A stretch of DNA of 64,000 nucleotides, taken from NCBI GenBank assembly GCA_904063045.1, contig CAJFCJ010000010.1, forward strand, positions 930,001 through 994,000, in the 5' to 3' direction. This stretch comes from Dimorphilus gyrociliatus (lineage: Eukaryota > Annelida > Polychaeta > Dinophilidae). The position numbers and the translations under genes were made by a program. Below are positions 36,803 to 47,055 of the stretch, one piece after another. The notes beneath the pieces are model-generated. The model had not been told where the DNA came from, ran no database searches, and was given only the letters and a program-made list of their open reading frames with translations. The stretch's first letter is position 1. The number at the start of each line of letters is the position of its first letter.

Positions 36803-39151
36803 CTTGTATACTTATCACTACATTTACTTAAAAATTGGATCATTAATTATTCATAAACTATTTATATATAGTAAATTCTCTTCAAATAACGTAGTAAAGG
36901 TTCTGAACTTTCACACTAATATACTGGTACATTTAGAGTGTTGTACTCGTTCTAATTTATAGCTAATTGACAAATGTAGGCTTTACCTGTCAGCTAACTT
37001 GCCCTTGTCACGAAACAAGTAAAGTTAAGGGAAGAACGAAAACGATCAAGTAGATGCTTTCTGTGGCTGTAAATTTCTGGAATTGTTACAAGTTAAATAT
37101 CCCTTTTTGTCAGTATTTTTGAAAAAAACAGGGAAAATGGCGAATAATATTTCCTTACTCTTCACATTTTCATTTCCTTCTCTATTCTCTTTTGAAAAAC
37201 AAAATTGATTGGATTTGTGCTTGAAGGGGGAAAAAATAATGCTGTATGTATTCAACCTTACGACAGCGTCAAAAACATCGGTTCTTAATGGTTATTGAGG
37301 TTAAATAAGGTTCAGTAATTCTATTAAGGATGTCGTAAATGTTTTACGCGATAAGGAAATTTAGGTACAATTTTTTGGTTCGTTAAGCAAATTTAGTGAA
37401 AGGAAAAATTTCTATGTTTAGATGGAGAAAATGCAGAATGTAATCGTTTACCTTAACATATTCCTTCCTCTTTTCTTTTCCTCTTGATGAAATGAAATTA
37501 GAAGACTATTTCGTCAAAAAGATACATTTTCTACAAAATCTTTCTTATAGTAGCTTACGTAATTACGTAAATTTGCATAAATTTAAATAAGCCTTTACGA
37601 TATTCTGTGCAGAAATATTTTAATAGGAGAGAAAGTAATATAAATTTTATGTCCAGTAATGGATTTTTCTACTTAATTAATTAATGAAGTATAATAAGAG
37701 GAAAGGAATAAGACGGTAGAATAAATCAAATTTATTGTGTAATATATTTAATAAGCATCAAGATGTTAAAAAATGTAAGACTATACAGGAATAGTGATTT
37801 TCTTTTTAAAATATATCTAGGTATCCCTGCACCAGAAAGGAGAGCAGTCGCTTTTTATGCAGGACTAAGAATGAATGCTGGAAAAGAAGATGGGGGAAAA
37901 ACTGTAAAATTCGACAAAGTCATATCGAATATTGGTGATGCGTACGAACCTAATACAGGAAGATTTACAGCATTAGACGGTGGAGTCTATAAATTTGACG
38001 TAGTCATATCGGCCCAGGGTAGACATAAGGTAAGAAAAAAAACGACTTAAATTTTAAAATTCCGTCTCCAGACGCTCGATTTCTTTCGCATAACTTTTCG
38101 CCTGATCTCCCAGTAGGAATAGTCTTTTTTGTATCTATCATTTGCAGACTGTTTATTTAGACAAAATATATCTGCAAAACAATTCCTCTACATAACATCA
38201 GTAGCCAACTTAAGAGTGTCCTGCCAAAAAAAGGCGTCACACCCTTCTCCCCCTCCCCCCTCCTTTTTATGAATTGCTTTTATCTTAGAAAAAAAAACAA
38301 AAAGACGCTCAACGTGTTATATAGCTTTTAGTAACCTATTAGAAATGCTTTTAAACAAGCTGGAAAAAAAAAGCTATTAAATATCTCCGATAATTCGAGT
38401 CTAAAGTAAATAATATAAAAAGACGATTAAACTTGCTATTAATTCGATGTTTTTTAAAACTGTTTCATTCAACTGTTTGCCCCCTACTTCAATTTATTAA
38501 TCATACAAATTTTAATGACATTGTTTAAAAGTACTTGAAAGTACTGTATCGATTGTTCTTAATAATTTCACGATACTTGAAAAGATTTCTTTTTCTTTTT
38601 AATCAATATATAAATAAGTCGATAGACTAACAATTTCTTTTGTTTCTTATATAATTAAACAAACTAAAAATACTATGTCATTATGTAATAAAAGAAATCA
38701 AACGTTCTTGTAAAACTCTTCCTCCCTTTTCGATATTTTTTAATCCTTTTTAATTATTATCATTATTTCGCTTTCAGTCTTGGTATCTCTTTGTCTTTAT
38801 CCTTTCCTACCTCTCCCTGTCCCTCTCCCACCCTTTGGATAATATTATATTTTCTCTTTTCTTCTTTCTTCTTTTCCTATTAACGTTTCTCTTTACGTTT
38901 TCTTTTTTTAGGCTGCTGTTGACCTTTTAAAAAATGGAAAGAATATAGTCTCGATTTGGGCGGAAAGCATCCCCTACTGGTCAACTGCAAGTAACAACGC
39001 CATCTTGTATTTGAAACGAGGTGATTACGTGGAAGTGAGACTAAGAGAAAAAGCTCCTTACCTACACGGTTATATGTATTCGACGTTTAGTGGTCACATG
39101 TTGTACGAGAATAGTATCATTGATAAGGATATTATTGAAGCCAAGCTTTAA
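35369..39151 (+). CDS. Secreted short-collagen C1q-domain protein
   Basis: Three exons (35369-35642, 37821-38029, 38912-39151) encode 240 residues. The ATG at 35369 opens a signal peptide (MHWIRLICSITFMITLLSVS). A strongly basic segment follows (RKKRDKEKKKRK), then a short Cys-containing linker (CQLQVACEEFGDY). About ten Gly-X-Y triplets run from GPRGPQGLPGEKG to the exon end. The C1q domain covers exons 2-3: AVAFYAGLRMN, FDKVISNIGDAYEPNTGRFT, YKFDVVISAQG, LKRGDYVEVRL and YSTFSGHMLYEN. Collagen plus C1q predicts trimers that bind ligands through the globular heads, as in C1q/TNF-related and invertebrate immune C1q proteins. The introns are about 2.2 kb and 0.9 kb. The basic stretch could be a proprotein-convertase site or a polyanion-binding patch; that is inference. 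Confidence 0.92.
35643..37820 (+). other. C1q gene intron 1
   Basis: About 2.2 kb between the collagen exon and the first C1q exon. Holds a GA-rich run at about 36510-36565 and a long TA repeat at 36748-36797. No nested gene is seen. Confidence 0.6.
36748..36797. repeat. (TA)n microsatellite
   Basis: Long, slightly interrupted TA tract in C1q intron 1, preceded by ATACTGCATATATA. Confidence 0.9.
38030..38911 (+). other. C1q gene intron 2
   Basis: About 0.9 kb, becoming C/T-rich towards the acceptor. A C-rich patch lies at 38240-38265. No coding signal. Confidence 0.6.
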
Positions 39152-42100
39152 GGAACTTGAGAAAAATTTCAAAAAATGAATCATTATAAAGTCTAGATGG
39201 CATTACTTGTAACTCCTCAATCTATCTATCTATCTATCTATTTTCTTTCTATCTATCTCTCTCTCTCTCTCTCTCTATGCTTATACAATACTCTCCTAAC
39301 CAGAAATTTCTCCATATACAAATCCAATTGTTTACTCCATGTATAAATACATGAACAATATATAAGAGTCATCTGTAAAGTGTATTTTAGATAAAAAGTA
39401 ATCTGTTTTTAAACTGTGTTATATTTCGCATAGTTATCATTTTTAGTTAGTTGAAATAATGTACTATAATAAAAAAATTCTTAAAAAAAGGATGATTTGT
39501 CTATGTCTCTGATGTTGAGTTAAATAAATACACAAATATTTAAAAAAAATCATAAAGGATGCCTTGTTTCTCTTCTATTAATTATTTATCATTGTTTACT
39601 ATCTTTTACTTTCTTTGGAAATTGTCTTTCTTTCTCCTTTTTTTTTGATTTTATTAAATATTAATTAAGATTATCAAACGGATTGTTTTTTAATCCGAGT
39701 TATTTATCTAATTAAAATAATAAAATTAATTATCATAATTTAGTTAGATCAATTAAAATGTAACATTATGGATATTGTTACATTTCGAGATAGTGTCTCA
39801 CTCTCGTAGCCATGTTGTTTTTTCTCCCGAAACTACCTCTTGAATATCAATGAGAAGGTCATTATCATCATATTTCTTTCATTCCCCTAATCTCCATTTT
39901 GGTTTGTCTAGAATAAGGCATAAGCAAATTTCCTGGAAAAGCCTTAAAATTCTGGCTATTTTTACATACCAATTTGATTTTTATGAGCATCCCAATTTCT
40001 TTTCTTTTGTCTCTGGAACAATAGAAAATGATTAATAGGAGTTTTTTCTACATTCTCTATAGCCAGTAACGATTAATTTACATGATAAAACCATTGGTGA
40101 TACGTTTAAACTATGAGTTTTCTCTACATTGTGAAGAAGTCTATCAAAAAAAAAAGGATGAAAAGTTTTTTATTTACCTGGAAAGACGAAAAAGAAGAGG
40201 AGGAAGAGGAAGAAGGTGAGACCTGAAAGAAGAATGAATGGAACAAAATATACTTGTATTAATGCGAGTAATAAAAAGAAATTTACAAATATACAAAAGA
40301 GAGTTTTTTTTAAATTGTAAGCATATATTATATGTAATATATACAAGAGGAAAAGCTTCATTTTAATTAGACATGAGTCCTATTACATTGCTTCAAATCT
40401 TCTAAACAATAATGCAAACATTCTACCACTGAGAAATAATATATACTATTTAATCAATATAAAAGAATTAATGATTTCCATTACCAGAAAAATTGTCAAT
40501 AGAACGTCTGTTTTTTTACTTACATTCGGTATGGGAAGTTTGATAATTAATGATATAGATACGAATAGCTATTTTTTAAAGATTAAAGAAGAGAAATTAT
40601 TCATTTTTATTAAAGGTAAACTAGATTTAAGACAACATCTTGAAGTTTTGGATTAGCTATGAAATGTATCAAAGAAATTTAGTAGAATGGTGCCTTTTTT
40701 TATTCAAACGAAAAAGAAAATAAAGTGAAAAATAGAAAGGTGGATTGGGAAAAAATGACTGAACTCTTATTCTTAAAAGGCTTTAAGAGATGTTAATATA
40801 ATTTGCATACTGCATTCAACTCAATCTGTAAGCCCTTAGAAGATTTTTTTTCTCTTTTATAGAAAAATTCTTGTATTAAGGAATAAAATATTACAAATAA
40901 AATTCCCTTTTGTTTTTGTTATGTCTCTCATTTCTAATCCTTGATCCCACTTCCTCCCCTATCTCCAATCGGTCTTTTTTTACAATTTGATGGATATTTC
41001 ATGTAATTATACTATCGAATTATTCATGCAAGAATGAAAGTTTAATTGAAAATAGCTTTATACAGGTTTTGAAATGTTTCTTTAAGTAGTTTTGTTAATC
41101 CACATGATCATCCTGTCTTATGTGATTCGCCGTCTCTAGTTAATTAGAAATTAGTCACACTATTAGCTGTATATTTACCATTAAACCATTGTTGTTATTA
41201 CTAATTTAACAAACTGAAAGCATTACAGATTCAATGGAAAAATGAGGCATTTTTAAGGATTAGTTATTGGTAAACTGAACAATGTTCTTTGTTCTTTTTA
41301 TTATAATTGCCTAGTTACTTTTAACGGTTGATTGATATATCAATTTAAGATGGATAATTACCCTGTCTGCCTTTGTTTCTCTTTCCTCTTTCCTTTTAAT
41401 CTATAGACCTAAATCTTTGACATCAAATAATTATTGATAGGAGAGTGTTTACCATAAGAGATCCGTCAATGTTAGACTAGGAATATAAATTGAAATCATC
41501 TAGTATTAAACATTTAACTGATAGAAAACGAGGAGTTAAAGAAAAGATCACAAGTAGTACATTGAAGATATTAGCATAAAAGATTGCAATGGGTAAAGTT
41601 AACTCTAAATATTTGAATAATTATAGATACATTTTCAATGATTGTACTGAAATCGGGTAATTTCAAATTTGTTTTATGTCCCATCAACAAAGATTAATGG
41701 ATGATGTCTTACTTATGTATGAATATTTATGTAGAATATACTGTCTCTAGGTGTAAATTGTATATATACTGTATACTGTATAAAAGTAAAATATAAGTAT
41801 ATTTTACTCTTTCTCTCGTTATCTTTTCTCTTCGTTGCAGTTTTTTTCGTCTGTAAGGCAAATAATCCTTCGAGTCTATCTACAATGCTGATAATTTCTT
41901 TTTCTAGTATCAAGTCTTTCTTAACATGTAGGTTTCGTGACCTGAAATATTACTTCACTTAAAGAAGAAGGCGTTAAATTGATTGTTTTTCAATAAAACA
42001 TCTACATTTATCAGTAAATTTACCGTTAAAGTTTAATCGTTAATCCAATACATTCATCACAATTGGTATTATGCTTTATTATCAATACTATTGTATGCTC

Positions 42101-43463
42101 TGTATGGCGAGTTCCTGGCAACGTAGAAGGAAGAAGATAAGATGAGTAAACAACAGAGCAATAATCTTGTCCATGCTAATGCTTATATTCTTCTCTGTTA
42201 CATTTAATTCTTAGATATTGGTTAACAAGCTATTGTTTGTCTTTCTTTCATGTATTGTCCTATAAAATCTGAAGTTAAATGGAACAAAGAAAATTGGATT
42301 TAAAAACAGTTGGGCCTTTATTTCTAATAGTTTAGATAATCCCTGAGGGCATCTGGAAGTAGTTTAGACACCAGAACTAAAGTTTTGTCATTCCGTTCAT
42401 AAAACTCTAAATTAACCCAGTTTTGCAATGTTATTTACTTGTTTATATTTACCGTTTTATTCAAGTTTAATTTATATTTATATCCTGTTCGAAAAGTATT
42501 AATGTGTTCATTATTTATTTTTTGTATTCTTGTTATTTATATTTAATGGATTCAATATTTGAAAAATATGATTATGTTGAAGGAAAGAGAAATTCTTACA
42601 CATCATAAGTAAAATAGAAAATTATACCTTGGCGCGAAATAAGGGTAAATAGCTCTTATTTCATTTGATATTATTCAATATTTCGCATCAAAAATTACTT
42701 GTTAGCTACAGCTGACAGAACATTTTACACGAACAAAGCAAGCAAACATACTGAGGTTTAAATTTCTACTTCAAAATGCGAAAGAGAATATAAAGGAGAA
42801 AAGTCAAGTTAGAGATAAACATAGAAAGAGAGTAAGGATAAGAGAGACAGGCGGACGAGTAGAGTATAGAGAGCTGAGGGTAAAGGGTTATATATACGCC
42901 AAAAAATGCTTGCTTATTTGTCAAATCATTCATTATTGCTCACGAAAAAAGGAAAAAAATTGTTTGTTATTAGCTGGTAGTTTGTCAATCTTTTAAAAAT
43001 ATCTCAACCAGTACCACAGAAAAATAATGTAAAGAAATGCTATTCTTTCCCGTTTATTTATAGAAAGTATTTAGTAATTTTTAGATTTATTTATACAAAG
43101 TCACACAGGGTTATTTATATATTTTATATATTTCCTTTAAAGTTATAGATAGAAATTTTCAGTTGTTGCTTTTTTTTCTTTTTTAAACGATTAGACTTTC
43201 AATTTAATGATTATATTACTTCAATTTATATAAAGGTTTTTCTGTTGTTGTTGAATACTGAAATATATATTGTATATATCTACAGTATATTTAGTATTAT
43301 TGAATGTATATAAAAAAATTATATATAATAAATCTATACCTCTTCATAGGCTTACCCAAGTAGTCAACAGGGGGAGTAAATATCGTCCCCAAACCGAGCC
43401 ACTTTCCAAACAGCCTTTACTTCATAACCTTAAAAACAAAAGAAGAAGCTTCTCTTAGCTAAA
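39152..43463. other. Intergenic between the C1q and GPCR genes
   Basis: About 4.3 kb. A tetranucleotide CTAT repeat merging into CT lies at 39220-39277. A weak CTCF-like match (CTAGATGGCATT) is at 39193. A short open segment on the minus strand at about 41950-41810 could be an orphan exon (see findings). TACTGTA motifs cluster at 41763-41780. The rest is AT-rich with no gene seen. Confidence 0.5.
39220..39277. repeat. (CTAT)n(CT)n microsatellite
   Basis: Tandem CTAT units passing into a CT run just downstream of the C1q stop codon. Confidence 0.9.
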
Positions 43464-43860
43464 ATGTTGAATATTACTGGAAATGAGAGTTTATCTAGTT
43501 ACGAAATTTGGTTACATAATTTCTGTTACAAATTACTACTACCACTTATCTTAGGAGCCATTATGTTTATTGGTATTGCAGGTTGTATTTCTTATAAACA
43601 AATTTCTTCTCTTCTTTTTGTTTGCAGTATATATTTTAGAAAATCTAACTTGTTCTAATTCTTTTTTAGGGAACGCTATCGTAGCATTCTTAATATGTTT
43701 CAGGAAGACAATGAGAACAGAGATGAACTTGATGCTGTTGAATTTAGCTATTGCAGATTTAACTTTTTTGACAACTGTTGTACCCGTAACGGCTTATAAG
43801 TAAGATTCGACATTTACATAGATGTTATGTAATCTTCTCTCTTTCTCTATCTCTCTCTCC

Positions 43861-43918
<58 letters not shown>

Positions 43919-44757
43919 AAGTGTAGATTTAGATTTAAACAGTTGTATTAAATATATTTTATTTACATCACAGGCATGCAACGGATTCTTGGTTACTCGG
44001 TGATGTTGCTTGTAAACTATTACATTTTTTGTTATACGTTACATGTTTTGTAACAATTTATACTCTTGTTATAATTGCAGTTTACCGTTATGCTATTATT
44101 GTACAAGATTTAATTTGTTCAAAAGTTAAAGTGTGCTTTATACTCTTTTTTCTTTGGTTAATTGTTATATTATCTTGCATCCCTATTCTACTTATATATA
44201 GGGTTGAAAAATTTGAAATGCCGCCTTACGAACCGTATTGTTATTGTCATTTAGTAGAAAAGGGTAAGAATTCTTATCCTTTAACTCTAGGATTTTTTAT
44301 ACTTGGTTATGTTTTTCCATTGTTTATGATTGTTACATTGTATTTATTGATTTATAAATATTTAGAATTAATGGAAAAGAAGCCAACACTGAAATTCAAT
44401 GATAATATAAAAAGATCAAATCAGATTGCAAAAGTTTTAGCAATTGTTGTCCTAGTATTTGCAGTTTGTTGGCTACCGCTACATGTGTTTCTATTATATG
44501 TTAATTTTACTAAACACGTAACCTTTTCTCTCTCGTTCAACCTAATTTTAATAATAACTCATGCATGTGCCTATTCAAATTCGGCTATAAATCCAATAAT
44601 TTATAGTTTTGTAAGTAAAGAATTTAGAGATGCATTTAAAGGAATCCTTTACAATCCTTTCCGTTCGAAATTCTTCGCTAGAGATTCTTCTACAGGTGAA
44701 CGTCTAAACACGGATCAAGATCAGGCTGGACAAACTCAACATTGTATAATAGAATAG
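43464..44757 (+). CDS. Neuropeptide-type GPCR, galanin/allatostatin-A receptor-like
   Basis: Three exons (43464-43581, 43670-43799, 43974-44757) encode 343 residues with seven hydrophobic helices. The short N-terminus has sequons (NIT, NES). TM1 carries GN (GNAIVAFLI, with GN at the splice junction). TM2 has NLAIADLTFL. The TM2-TM3 stretch VPVTAYKHATDSWLLGDVACKLLHFLLYVT strongly resembles galanin/allatostatin-A receptors. TM6 has FAVCWLP and TM7 has NSAINPIIYSF. The DRY position at the end of TM3 reads YRY (AVYRYAIIV), losing the acidic residue. The expected disulphide is present (Cys in GDVACK and CYC in ECL2). The second intron contains a long CT repeat. It is a Gq/Gi-type peptide receptor by family; the ligand is unknown. 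Confidence 0.9.
43834..43916. repeat. (CT)n microsatellite
   Basis: Long CT run filling much of the second GPCR intron. Confidence 0.95.
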
Positions 44758-45801
44758 TCAAATATTCATAACTCTTATAAGATTACAAAGGAAAATTTGT
44801 CGTTTTGGTGGAAACTTATCACTCTATCTAGTATTCGTGCTCTCTTCTGCTAAATGTAATTTAATATTCTCGTGCTAACTTATTTTCCTATTGAATATTC
44901 ATTTATTCAAAGTGATACAATTTGAAATAAAAATTATGTATTTTACAGAGAGAAAATCAACGAAATAGCTTTAGCATTTATTTTAGTAAAATCAATTAAT
45001 TAAAGTCCCTTATCCTACGTCAATAAATCGCAATCTAAACTCGCAAATAATCATGAATATTCGTAATAATTTCAAATTAATATAAACAGATGAGTAACTT
45101 AACATTCTACATAAGTTTTTGGGTATTTAGAATGTTTTATTTAAGGAAATCCCTTTAGAAAAACTGTATTAAAGCAAGACACGACTGATCTGACAACGCT
45201 AATAGTTGGGCTTCTTATGCTAAAATGGTACTTTCCTTTTTCAATTTTCTACCAGTTATATAGCTTATTCCTATTAAAAACCATGAAAATGATACTGTAA
45301 TAATATTAAAAATAATAATGATTGAAATAAAATAATTAGCGCCATCTATCTTTAAAGGTGTAAGTAGTAAGCTAACTCAGAGCTGTAAGTCAAAGATAAC
45401 AGATTTTCTTAGAATTGACGCACAAAGGCGTAAAATTATAACATTGTTGTTCTCTTTTAAAATGATAAAAAGGATGTTTTAGATACGTTTATTATAATTA
45501 TTCCTATTTGATTCAAGAATTGAAGATAATTTAGGAAAAGAGTACGATTTAACAATCATTCTTACATAAGAATATTAAGGTTTTGAAGATACTTCCCTCT
45601 CTAGTAATAAGTTTTATGTTGGAGATGATAAATTATTAGCTAAATGCTATTAGTAGAAATATTAATAATGGAATTTGTCATATTTGTTGCACAAAAAGTG
45701 AACATTTTCTTAAAGCGTGAGAAATAGCAGTTTGTTAGATACGTTCGTTTCTAATTTTTATGTTGTTATTAAAGATTTCTTCCTTAAAGGATTGAAGAGA
45801 A
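44758..45801. other. Intergenic between the GPCR and sphingomyelinase genes
   Basis: About 1 kb with no coding signal. A CTCF-like 12-mer lies at 45338. The promoter of the downstream intronless gene should be in the last few hundred bases. Confidence 0.5.
45338..45349 (-). promoter_or_regulatory. CTCF-like core motif
   Basis: AGCGCCATCTAT is identical, as reverse complement, to the copy at 18377. It sits between the GPCR and sphingomyelinase genes. Confidence 0.4.
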
Positions 45802-47055
45802 ATGGCAAGAGTTTTAATCTATTTCTTAATATCCTATCTTCTGAATGTAGTAGATTCAAACTGCTCGGAAGGTTGTCTTCCAAATTTTTCTTGTAACCCA
45901 TACGATAACAAATGCTACGAGAATCCAACGCCAAGTACAAGGCCATCAGTATGGTTGGGTGAAGCTCCAGACAAATGTGACAGAACGGAAAAGCATTGTG
46001 AATTGTTTGGCTTAAACTATGATTCCTCTCATCCGAAAGGTGATGGGGAATTTTGTAGAAACGGTACAAAAGTGAGATGCTTAGTTCAGGAGAACATCGA
46101 TCTGGAAACCACGCCATCAAATGAATTTCGTTATGTGACATATAACATCTTTGAAAGGGATTTTGCTATAACTTACGATGGTCAACGAGAAAGATCATGT
46201 CGTATAATTTACTGGATGATTAGAAATCATCCAAATATAGATGCATTTTCATTCCAAGAGACTTTTATGGGCGGCTGCTTTTCAGACGATAATCTAACTT
46301 TAAGGGATATGTTAACCTATTATGGTTTTGAATATTATACGCAAACAATTGAATCCGATTCTCAACCATCGAATGGAGGAATATTTATTGCTTCGAGATG
46401 GCCAATAGCCTTTAATTCAAGTTATGTGTATACTAATTACAAACCAGACTCTTGGGATTCTTTCGCCGCTAAAGGAATTGTCTATGCAAAAGTTATTAAA
46501 ACTGTTAACCAAAAGGCTGAAATATATCATTTGGGTGGTACGCATTTACAGTCTGGTAAGCCAAAAACTTATCAAAGTCAACAATGTAAAGAAATAGCTG
46601 AATTTTTTGGAAATTTAAGTATACCTGAAACAGAGGCTGTTCTCATTGGAGGTGATTTTAACCTGAATCAATTATTATCAAACGATACAGAGGAAACTGA
46701 GAATTTGATCAAGTGTATGGAATATTTAAATGCTAACATTCCAGTAAATACTGGACCACTAAACGCAACTACCGATCCTACTACTAATGATCTATTGCAA
46801 ATTTTAAAACCTAATAAAACCAAAAAGAATTGGATAGATTATGTTCTTCCAAGTATATCCTTTAAAAAACCAATTGAATCAAGTCAAACAGTTCTTCAAC
46901 CGAAAGCTAGTGAAAAGTTTCCCATATGCTTATGTGAAAGATGCATTCCGTTGGACGACTACATTTACCCGGATGACCCTGAATGCGGGAGAGTTGTAAA
47001 AATAAGTCATCTTGCGGATCATTATCCCGTTCTTGGTAAATTTGTATTTCAATAA
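45802..47055 (+). CDS. Secreted sphingomyelinase-C-like phosphodiesterase, intronless
   Basis: A single 417-residue frame with a signal peptide (MARVLIYFLISYLLNVVDS). A Cys-rich N-terminal segment of about 90 residues precedes an endonuclease/exonuclease/phosphatase-fold domain. Catalytic and metal positions are visible: Asn115 (VTYN), Glu153 (SFQET), His248 (GGTHLQ), Asp285 and Asn287 (GGDFNLN), Asp406 and His407 (ADHYP). NGGIFIASRWPI and VLQPKAS are characteristic of the secreted neutral sphingomyelinase C branch. That branch is best known from bacteria, including membrane-damaging toxins, and is also found in some fungi and invertebrates. The expected reaction is sphingomyelin to ceramide and phosphocholine. 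Every other complete multi-domain gene here has introns, so retrotransposition or acquisition from a microbe are both possible. Codon use looks as AT-rich as its neighbours. Digestive, defensive or signalling roles cannot be separated from sequence. Confidence 0.85.
   Translation: MARVLIYFLISYLLNVVDSNCSEGCLPNFSCNPYDNKCYENPTPSTRPSVWLGEAPDKCDRTEKHCELFGLNYDSSHPKGDGEFCRNGTKVRCLVQENIDLETTPSNEFRYVTYNIFERDFAITYDGQRERSCRIIYWMIRNHPNIDAFSFQETFMGGCFSDDNLTLRDMLTYYGFEYYTQTIESDSQPSNGGIFIASRWPIAFNSSYVYTNYKPDSWDSFAAKGIVYAKVIKTVNQKAEIYHLGGTHLQSGKPKTYQSQQCKEIAEFFGNLSIPETEAVLIGGDFNLNQLLSNDTEETENLIKCMEYLNANIPVNTGPLNATTDPTTNDLLQILKPNKTKKNWIDYVLPSISFKKPIESSQTVLQPKASEKFPICLCERCIPLDDYIYPDDPECGRVVKISHLADHYPVLGKFVFQ

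Noticed and set aside
38997-39010. CTCF-like CGCCATCT string in the last C1q exon
   Set aside because: It lies in conserved coding sequence and lacks the final TA of the recurrent motif, so it is probably coincidental.
45758-46141. 127-codon minus-strand open frame
   Set aside because: Antisense to the start of the sphingomyelinase-like gene, which has clear catalytic motifs on the plus strand.
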